Source: Candidatus Aminicenantota bacterium (GTDB lineage: Bacteria; Acidobacteriota; Aminicenantia; UBA2199). From it: DNA of 5,458 bases. This document shows, in pieces, positions 1-4,927 of the stretch. The stretch lies in the NCBI GenBank assembly GCA_030612495.1, contig JAUWNT010000135.1, forward strand, positions 1 to 5,458. The letters are read 5' to 3'. The number at the start of each line of letters is the position of its first letter. Position 1 is the first letter of the stretch. A program made the position numbers and the translations under genes. The notes beneath the pieces are model-generated. The model searched no databases and was not told where the DNA came from. It saw nothing but the letters and a program-made list of their open reading frames with translations.

Positions 1-155
1 AAAATATTTTTTCTTCCATGAGCTGACCATTCATCAGCCAATTCTCCCATTGATGAAGATGGTGTAATAGGATATATGGCGGCAACTTCGCTGAATGCAT
101 ATGCCACATGAGTTGCTGCTGTGTTTCCATCAATTGTTGATCTTTTGAAACTCAT
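1..155 (-). CDS. nifJ: Pyruvate:ferredoxin (flavodoxin) oxidoreductase, N-terminal fragment (cut by window edge)
   Basis: Only the first 51 codons are present; the gene continues past the left edge. The translation begins MSFKRSTIDGNTAATHVAYA and contains the segments SEVAAIYPITPSSSMGELAD and GRKNIF, which are hallmarks of the N-terminal pyruvate/pyrimidine-binding domain of the large single-chain PFOR (NifJ) family. The Thr of the YPITPSS motif falls at residue 31, the position of a substrate-contacting threonine in characterised PFORs (established knowledge). The full enzyme is cytoplasmic, normally close to 1,200 residues, and oxidatively decarboxylates pyruvate to acetyl-CoA using thiamine diphosphate and Fe-S clusters, reducing ferredoxin or flavodoxin. 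The ATG start is supported by an AAAGGAG Shine-Dalgarno 6 nt upstream and by the conserved N-terminus. It lies downstream of the exporter operon on the same strand but has its own promoter-like sequence, so it is probably a separate transcription unit. A related 2-oxoacid oxidoreductase is the only serious alternative. Confidence 0.95.
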   Translation of the reverse strand, partial: MSFKRSTIDGNTAATHVAYAFSEVAAIYPITPSSSMGELADEWSAHGRKNI

Positions 156-161
156 TTTTAT

Positions 162-168
162 CTCCTTT
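162..168 (-). promoter_or_regulatory. Ribosome binding site of nifJ
   Basis: Read on the minus strand this is AAAGGAG, 6 nt before the ATG at 155-153. It is a near-complete Shine-Dalgarno sequence and fixes the nifJ start. It is stronger than any site ahead of the exporter genes, which fits a highly expressed central-metabolism enzyme. Confidence 0.85.
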
Positions 169-216
169 ATTTATCACTTTATAACTTAGATGATTTATAA
201 ACATTTTATAATAAAA

Positions 217-246
217 ATTATTAACACAAATCCAGTTATGTGTCAA
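217..246 (-). promoter_or_regulatory. Sigma-70-type promoter for nifJ
   Basis: On the minus strand a perfect TTGACA -35 hexamer (246-241) is followed after 18 nt by AATAAT (222-217), which matches the TATAAT consensus at five of six positions. The overlapping TAATAA at a 17-nt spacing is a weaker reading. Transcription would start near position 210, giving a leader of about 55 nt before the nifJ ATG at 155. The site lies in the gap after the last exporter gene, so nifJ need not depend on the exporter promoter. The call rests on sequence match only. Confidence 0.7.
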
Positions 247-287
247 GAAAAGAGGTATTTTAAAGAATTAATTTAAATTTGAAAAAG

Positions 288-1514
288 TTATTCGTATCTT
301 AATGCTTCAACAGGGTCCATTTTTGCTGCTTTATAAGCAGGGTATGTACCAAAAGTTATTCCAATAAGAACACAGAGGCTAACCCCGATTATTATCCAAT
401 CCATAGGTAAAGTAGGTTGTGCATTTAAAAATGATCCAGCCATATTTCCTACACTTACTCCAAGAACAATACCTATAAGCCCACCAAATTGGCATAAAGT
501 AATTGCTTCAATCAAAAACTGGAAAAGAATATTTCTTTTTTTAGCGCCAATTGCCTTGCGAATTCCGATTTCACGAGTTCTTTCTGTAACTGAAACCAAC
601 ATGATATTCATAATTCCTATACCTGCAGCAAGTAAAGCAATAAATGCTACAATTATTGAACCCAATTCTATATATTGAGTTATATTACCTACTTGCATGA
701 TTAAAGATTCATTTGAAAATATATCAAAATCATTATCCTCTCCTGGTGGCACTTTTCTTATGGTACGCATATAACCTATTGCAGCTTCAATTGTATAATT
801 ATAGATTTCCTTAGAGTGTGCCATTACAGTAATATTTACACTACGGCTATATTTCCCATATTTATTTTGAAATGTGGTTAATGGTGTAGCAATGAAGTTA
901 TCCCTGCTCTGTCCAAACGCCTGTCCCTGAGGTTCAAATACACCAATAATCTTTAATCTTAATCCATCTACTTTTATCTCCTGGCCAATTGGATAGATAA
1001 ATTTAAATATTTTTTTTGAAACATCAGCCCCAAGAATACATACCCTTTTATATCTTAAAAGATCAGTGTTATTTATAGTTCTACCATCTGTTACTATCCA
1101 TTGATTATTTGGGAGTGCTTCAGGAGTAACACCTACTATTTGAACATTAGGATTTGTTGATTCATATTTTGATTTAATCATTTTTCCAAATTGCCATTGC
1201 TCTGCACCAACTGATTTTGCTTCATTTAACAACTTTTTTAATCTATTGTAATCTTCGATTGTAATATTCTTTCTATTCCTGATTTTATCGCTAAGCCTTC
1301 CAAATTGCATTGCAGGGAATTTTTGAATTTGAAATGTGTTTTTTCCAAGAGCTGAAAGTCCTTCTTCAATTGAATTCTGCAGCATTGAAATAACTGTACT
1401 TATTGAAATAATAGAAAAAATTCCTATAACTATACCTAAAACCGTTAATGATGATCGCAGCTTATTAGCCTTTAAAGAACTTAAAGCTACTTTTATTATT
1501 TCCCAGAATCTCAT
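288..1514 (-). CDS. MacB/FtsX-type ABC transporter permease, second of two
   Basis: A 408-residue inner-membrane permease of the type VII (MacB/LolCE/FtsX) class. It has a short cytoplasmic N-terminus, one membrane segment at about residues 22-42, a large periplasmic domain of about 240 residues (MacB_PCD-type region), then three membrane segments at about 284-308, 333-358 and 374-394. The cytoplasmic loop after the second segment contains ERTREIGIRKAIGAKKR (311-327), the conserved FtsX-family segment that contacts the ATPase. The protein ends in MDPVEALRYE. Family members convert ATP binding and hydrolysis in the cytoplasm into periplasmic movements that drive export through an adaptor and outer-membrane channel. 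The ATG overlaps the stop of the preceding permease gene by 1 nt (TAATG), with AAGG 8 nt upstream, so translation is probably coupled. It resembles its neighbour most at the C-terminal half and at RNRKN (79-83); the rest of the periplasmic domain differs. The two probably form a heterodimer (inference). Substrate unknown. Confidence 0.9.
   Translation of the reverse strand: MRFWEIIKVALSSLKANKLRSSLTVLGIVIGIFSIISISTVISMLQNSIEEGLSALGKNTFQIQKFPAMQFGRLSDKIRNRKNITIEDYNRLKKLLNEAKSVGAEQWQFGKMIKSKYESTNPNVQIVGVTPEALPNNQWIVTDGRTINNTDLLRYKRVCILGADVSKKIFKFIYPIGQEIKVDGLRLKIIGVFEPQGQAFGQSRDNFIATPLTTFQNKYGKYSRSVNITVMAHSKEIYNYTIEAAIGYMRTIRKVPPGEDNDFDIFSNESLIMQVGNITQYIELGSIIVAFIALLAAGIGIMNIMLVSVTERTREIGIRKAIGAKKRNILFQFLIEAITLCQFGGLIGIVLGVSVGNMAGSFLNAQPTLPMDWIIIGVSLCVLIGITFGTYPAYKAAKMDPVEALRYE
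298..330. repeat. 33-bp direct repeat, copy 1 (3' end of second permease gene)
   Basis: These 33 bases are identical to 1524-1556. They encode the near-terminal residues AAKMDPVEAL plus adjoining bases in both permease genes. Homology continues on both sides with mismatches. It reflects the shared C-terminal motif but is identical at synonymous positions too. Confidence 0.9.
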
Positions 1515-2749
1515 TATTCATACCTTAATGCTTCAACAGGGTCCATTTTTGCTGCTGTATATGCTGGAGCAAACCCGGCTAATACACCAGTGATTAATGA
1601 AATTACTATTGCAAGGATAACTGTATCAAATTGAATGCTTGTTGGTAAAAATTTATTAATTGCCATACTTAATAAAACAGCAAGTATAAGGCCAATTACC
1701 CCCCCAATCAAGCATATAGTTGAAGCTTCTGTGATAAACTGTGTTAAAATAGTGCGTTTTTTAGCACCAATTGCCTTACGGATTCCGATTTCTCTTGTTC
1801 TCTCTTTTACAGATACAAACATAATATTCATAATTCCAATAGCACCTACCAGTAAAGATAAGCCTGTAATAAAAAGTCCTGCGATCTTTATAACACCAAC
1901 AGTTTTGTCATAATTTTGTGTTAAACCTTCTTGCTGATTTATTGAAAAATTATTTTCTTCATCATACATTAAGCCCCGAACCCTCCGCATTATCTCTTCA
2001 GCTTCCTCTTTTGTTTTTTCAACCATTGATGTGTTTCGTGCCCTTACAATAATTGCAATACTTCTTTTTGAAGCTCTTTCGAAATGTTTAAAAACAGCAC
2101 CAATTGGCATGTAAACCTGTTTGTCAGGGTTGAAATTACCCAATAGATTGCTACCCTGTTTTTTTAGTATACCTACAACCTTAAATTTAATACCACTTAT
2201 TTTTATATATTTTTCTGAGGCATTTTTAGACTTAAATAAATGATCAGCAATTTCTTTACCTAAAACCACTACATTCCTTGAGCTTCTACTCTCAATTGCT
2301 GAAAAGAATCTACCTTCGTCAAAATCAAAATTTGTTGTTTTCAAATATTCATTTGTAGAACCAGTTATTAGAGTGCCTTCTACATAATTATTGCCAAACT
2401 CTACTTTTTTTACAATCCATAATGTAGGTGCAACTGCAATAGGGAGTTGAGCCAGATTTTTGAATTTTTCATAGTCTGATAATTTCAAATTTTTCCTGTT
2501 TCGCATTTTCCAGAATTCTTCATTTGAAAACCATGCCCATTTGTCAATATATAGATTGTCCGAACCTAAAGAGCTGATCCCTTCTTCAAAAGCAATATCC
2601 ATTCCCTTGATTGTTGTTGACATCAGTGCAACTGCACAAATTCCAATAACAACTCCTAAAGTGGTTAGAATAGCTCGTGCTTTATTGGCTCTTATTGCTT
2701 TTAAAGCAATAATTAACCCCTCTTTAAGTTCGAATATGTAATTGCTCAT
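1514..2749 (-). CDS. MacB/FtsX-type ABC transporter permease, first of two
   Basis: A 411-residue inner-membrane permease of the same type VII class as the next gene. One membrane segment lies at about residues 27-46, followed by a periplasmic domain of about 240 residues and three C-terminal membrane segments at about 287-312, 338-362 and 376-394. The cytoplasmic loop has ERTREIGIRKAIGAKKR (316-332), the ATPase-contacting segment, identical over 17 residues to the partner permease. RNRKN at 83-87 and the terminal MDPVEALRYE are also shared. Length is normal for a stand-alone permease; canonical MacB (about 650 residues) carries its ATPase domain fused at the N-terminus, which is absent here and supplied by the gene just upstream. 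The ATG lies 4 nt after the ATPase stop with no strong Shine-Dalgarno, suggesting translational coupling. The pair probably works as a heterodimer with the adjacent ATPase and adaptor in export across the envelope (inference). LolC/LolE-like lipoprotein release is less likely because of the adaptor gene. Confidence 0.9.
   Translation of the reverse strand: MSNYIFELKEGLIIALKAIRANKARAILTTLGVVIGICAVALMSTTIKGMDIAFEEGISSLGSDNLYIDKWAWFSNEEFWKMRNRKNLKLSDYEKFKNLAQLPIAVAPTLWIVKKVEFGNNYVEGTLITGSTNEYLKTTNFDFDEGRFFSAIESRSSRNVVVLGKEIADHLFKSKNASEKYIKISGIKFKVVGILKKQGSNLLGNFNPDKQVYMPIGAVFKHFERASKRSIAIIVRARNTSMVEKTKEEAEEIMRRVRGLMYDEENNFSINQQEGLTQNYDKTVGVIKIAGLFITGLSLLVGAIGIMNIMFVSVKERTREIGIRKAIGAKKRTILTQFITEASTICLIGGVIGLILAVLLSMAINKFLPTSIQFDTVILAIVISLITGVLAGFAPAYTAAKMDPVEALRYE
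1524..1556. repeat. 33-bp direct repeat, copy 2 (3' end of first permease gene)
   Basis: Identical over 33 bases to 298-330, at a distance of 1,226 bp, and in the same codon phase of the two permease genes. The adjoining codons here (TTA AGG) also supply the AAGG that probably serves as ribosome binding site for the second permease. Confidence 0.9.
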
Positions 2750-2753
2750 TTCT

Positions 2754-3428
2754 TTACTCGTCTCTCTCTATTTTGCCATCCAGCAGTCTAATAATACGTT
2801 TTGCATGCTTGGCAATATGTTCTTCATGAGTGACCAGGATAATGGTATTACCTTGTTTATGAATAGCATCGAACAATAACATTATATCTTCACCCGTTTT
2901 AGAATCCAGATTCCCTGTTGGTTCATCAGCTAAGATGATTGAAGGATTTGTAACTAAAGCCCTTGCAATTGCAACTCTCTGTCTTTGACCACCTGAGAGT
3001 TCACCTGGTTTATGATGTACTCTATCTTCCAGACCTACACTTGCAAGAGTTTCTTTTGCTATTTCCTTTCTTTTTAACGAATGCATACCTGAGTAAATAA
3101 GAGGAAGTTCAACATTATGAAAAGCATTCGAACGTGGTAATAGGTTAAAGGTTTGAAAAACAAATCCTATTTCTCTGTTTCTTATTTCAGCTAACTCATT
3201 ATCGCTCATATCACTAACATTAATACCTTTAAAATCATATTTTCCTGATGTAGGTGTGTCAAGACACCCTAAAATATTCATGAGTGTTGATTTGCCGGAT
3301 CCTGAAGGGCCCATAATTGCGACATACTCATTTTTGTCAATTCTAAGAGAAATATCATCTAAAGCTCGGACTTCTTCTGAACCAACTTGATAGATTCTTG
3401 TTATATTTTCTAAATTTATAATGTTCAT
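2754..3428 (-). CDS. ABC transporter ATP-binding protein (MacB/LolD-type)
   Basis: A stand-alone cytoplasmic ATPase of about 224 residues that powers the two permeases encoded next to it. Numbering from the ATG at 3428: Walker A GPSGSGKST at 40-48, Q-loop Gln92 in FVFQTFNLLP, signature LSGGQRQR at 144-151, Walker B IILADEP with catalytic Glu169, D-loop NLDS at 173-176, and H-loop His201 in LVTHEE. All catalytic elements are intact. NILGCLDTPTSG after Walker A and FNLLPRSNAFHNVELPLIYSG after the Q-loop are typical of the MacB/LolD/YknY branch of the ABC superfamily. Start choice: an in-frame TTG at 3443 would add five residues (MEKII) and leave only a 5-nt gap after the adaptor stop. I prefer the ATG because it matches the usual family N-terminus (MNIINLENIT) and has a GGAAAA-type site about 11 nt upstream. 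Neither start has a strong Shine-Dalgarno. Position between adaptor and permeases indicates one complex. Confidence 0.93.
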   Translation of the reverse strand: MNIINLENITRIYQVGSEEVRALDDISLRIDKNEYVAIMGPSGSGKSTLMNILGCLDTPTSGKYDFKGINVSDMSDNELAEIRNREIGFVFQTFNLLPRSNAFHNVELPLIYSGMHSLKRKEIAKETLASVGLEDRVHHKPGELSGGQRQRVAIARALVTNPSIILADEPTGNLDSKTGEDIMLLFDAIHKQGNTIILVTHEEHIAKHAKRIIRLLDGKIERDE

Positions 3429-3448
3429 AATTATTTTTTCCAAAAAAA

Positions 3449-4735
3449 TTATTTTTCCTTTTTAAAAGGCTTTTCCTTTTTTTTTACAATAATTTTGGAA
3501 TCATGTTTGAGTTCTTTTGAGATTGCTCTGTATGAACCTATTACAACGGTCTCTCCTTGCTTAAGACCCTTCTTGATTTCAAGATATGTATCATCGCTTA
3601 TTCCAATTTTTACTTCCTTCATTTTTGCAACATTATTTTCGACAACAAACACAACCTCTTTTGGTTTACTCTTTTTTTTCTTAATTCTTTTTGTTCCAAA
3701 ATTTTCATCTTTTTTCTTATCTTCTTCTTGTTCCTCTTTCTCAGATCTTGCAGTAACACTCTGAATCGGAACAGCAAGTACATTCTTTTTTGTCTCAGTT
3801 TCTATATCTGCATTGCATGACATACCAGGCCTGGTTTTTTTATCAAAATTTTCTAAGCTTATCTTTATATCGAAATTAACCACCTCTTCCTGGGTTCCCA
3901 AGCCTCTTGTTTTAGCACTATTTGCGATTTGTTTTACAACACCTGTAAATACTTTGTTATTAAATGCATCTAAGGTTATCTTGGTCTTGTCTCCAATAGA
4001 AACTAATACAACATCATTTTCATCAACTTCAACCTCAGCTTCCATTTTTGATAAATCAGCTACTGTCATTATATCAGTTCCCTGTGTAAAACCACTTCCC
4101 AGAACTCTTTCTCCCAATTCAACATTAAGCTGGCTTATAGTACCATTCATAGGTGAATAAATTGTTGTTTTGTATAAACTCTCTTCAGTTTCTTTTAAAG
4201 ATGCTTTTGCTTGTGAGACAATTGCTTTTTGAGCATTTAATTGAGCTTTATATGAAGCTAGATTGGATTTGATATTATCCATTTCCTGTTTATTGGAGAT
4301 TCCACTTTTAAAAAGTTTTTCTGTTCTTTTATAATCGATTTTAACCAGGTTCAGTTGGGCTATTTTCATATTTAAGGTAGCTTTAGCTGATTCTAAATTT
4401 GCCCTTGCTCTATCTCTCTGAGCAATATATGTATCTGGTTTTATCTTTATTAAAAGTTGACCCTTTTTTACTGAGTCTCCTTCTTTTACAGGAAGTTCAA
4501 CGATTTCTCCTGTAACTTCCGGTGTAATGATAACTTTATATTCAGGATTTATTTTACCTGTTGCTGATACAATCTGGGTAATGTCCCGTTTTTCAACCTT
4601 CTCAGTCTGAACAGTTATAATAGGTTCTTTGTCTCCTTTAAAAATATTGGACAGGATTATTAAGAGAATTATAAAACTAATAATGCTCAGTATTATAATT
4701 TTCTTTTTTGATTTTTTTTTCTTGACTTTTTCCAT
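3449..4735 (-). CDS. Periplasmic adaptor (membrane-fusion) protein, HlyD/MacA family
   Basis: A 428-residue adaptor, first gene of the exporter operon. A Lys-rich N-terminus (residues 2-12) precedes a single membrane anchor at about 13-32; no lipobox is seen, so it should be a signal anchor with the rest periplasmic. In order: first half of the lipoyl domain (about 68-100, GEIVELPVKEGDSVKKGQLL), an alpha-hairpin of about 104-187 rich in Ala, Lys and Gln, second lipoyl half (TIYSPMNGTISQLNVELGERV, 191-211), a beta-barrel region (about 230-315, including RPGMSCNADIET), and a membrane-proximal domain split by a highly charged stretch at about 330-360. At the hairpin tip RTEKLFKSGISNKQE resembles the R-L-S channel-docking motif, with Asn148 aligned to the usual Ser. 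The family links inner-membrane transporters to a TolC-type channel. The ATG has GGAG 9 nt upstream; a four-codon ATG frame (4750-4736) ends directly against it. The tail is Lys-rich. Substrate unknown. Confidence 0.92.
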   Translation of the reverse strand: MEKVKKKKSKKKIIILSIISFIILLIILSNIFKGDKEPIITVQTEKVEKRDITQIVSATGKINPEYKVIITPEVTGEIVELPVKEGDSVKKGQLLIKIKPDTYIAQRDRARANLESAKATLNMKIAQLNLVKIDYKRTEKLFKSGISNKQEMDNIKSNLASYKAQLNAQKAIVSQAKASLKETEESLYKTTIYSPMNGTISQLNVELGERVLGSGFTQGTDIMTVADLSKMEAEVEVDENDVVLVSIGDKTKITLDAFNNKVFTGVVKQIANSAKTRGLGTQEEVVNFDIKISLENFDKKTRPGMSCNADIETETKKNVLAVPIQSVTARSEKEEQEEDKKKDENFGTKRIKKKKSKPKEVVFVVENNVAKMKEVKIGISDDTYLEIKKGLKQGETVVIGSYRAISKELKHDSKIIVKKKEKPFKKEK

Positions 4736-4813
4736 TTAAATTTTCTCCATTGTAAATTTTTTTTCTTAATTATATAAATACGAAATATAATAATGTTTTG
4801 TTTCCTTATAAAA

Positions 4814-4840
4814 AATAAAAATTATAAAAAAATTTTTATT
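4814..4840. repeat. 10-bp perfect inverted repeat, A/T only, in the divergent region
   Basis: The arms AATAAAAATT (4814-4823) and AATTTTTATT (4831-4840) are exact reverse complements around a 7-nt loop. The repeat overlaps one of the candidate TATAAT hexamers for the exporter operon. It could be a regulator binding site, but with no G or C it could equally arise by chance in this composition. It lacks the G/C-rich stem of an intrinsic terminator. Confidence 0.45.
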
Positions 4841-4879
4841 ACAGCATTACATGTGATTTAAGATTAATTAGTAAACCAT

Positions 4880-4908
4880 TTGAAGAATGTGTTATATTTT
4901 GTTATGAT
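4880..4908 (+). promoter_or_regulatory. Sigma-70-type extended -10 promoter for the aminopeptidase gene
   Basis: TTGAAG (4880-4885, four of six matches to TTGACA) is followed after exactly 17 nt by TATGAT (4903-4908, five of six matches to TATAAT), preceded by TG at 4900-4901 in the extended -10 position. Transcription would start near 4915, giving a leader of only about 13 nt that begins just before the Shine-Dalgarno. The short leader is the one unusual point. The call rests on sequence match only. Confidence 0.6.
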
Positions 4909-4917
4909 TTGAATCCT

Positions 4918-4922
4918 GGAGG
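4918..4922 (+). promoter_or_regulatory. Ribosome binding site of the aminopeptidase gene
   Basis: GGAGG sits 5 nt before the ATG at 4928. It stands out in an otherwise A/T-only region and is the main reason for choosing this start. Confidence 0.85.
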
Positions 4923-4927
4923 ATATT

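Larger units (their letters stand above)
4736..4927. other. Divergent A/T-rich intergenic region with promoters of both units
   Basis: This 192-bp gap separates the leftward exporter operon from the rightward aminopeptidase gene. It is almost wholly A and T. No coding potential beyond a four-codon frame next to the adaptor start is visible, and no RNA gene. On the minus strand two perfect TATAAT hexamers (4774-4769 and 4826-4821) could serve the exporter operon, but neither has a convincing -35 at 16-18 nt, so in such A/T-rich DNA I cannot assign the exporter promoter. The rightward promoter and an inverted repeat are listed separately. Confidence 0.6.

Noticed and set aside
247..287. Possible intrinsic terminator after the last permease gene
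   Set aside because: Only short A/T palindromes such as AATTTAAATT are present; there is no G/C-containing stem followed by a T run on the minus strand.
1336..1913. Plus-strand open frames opposite the two permease genes (1336-1593 and 1635-1913)
   Set aside because: They lie antisense to well-conserved permease coding sequence, have no ribosome binding site worth noting, and their translations show no family resemblance.
2541..2741. Plus-strand open frame of 66 codons
   Set aside because: Antisense to the N-terminal part of the first permease, with no start signal and no recognisable product.
1514..3428. Identification as LolCDE (lipoprotein release) or FtsEX (cell division)
   Set aside because: The ATPase and permeases share the superfamily fold, but the first gene of the operon is an HlyD/MacA-type adaptor, which neither system uses, and the permeases carry the large MacB-type periplasmic domain.
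3495..4160. Plus-strand open frames opposite the adaptor gene (3495-3764, 3557-3820, 3813-4160), rich in Phe, Ser and Leu
   Set aside because: Their composition is the mirror image of the Lys/Glu-rich adaptor codons, and two of them overlap each other. They are antisense shadows, not membrane proteins.
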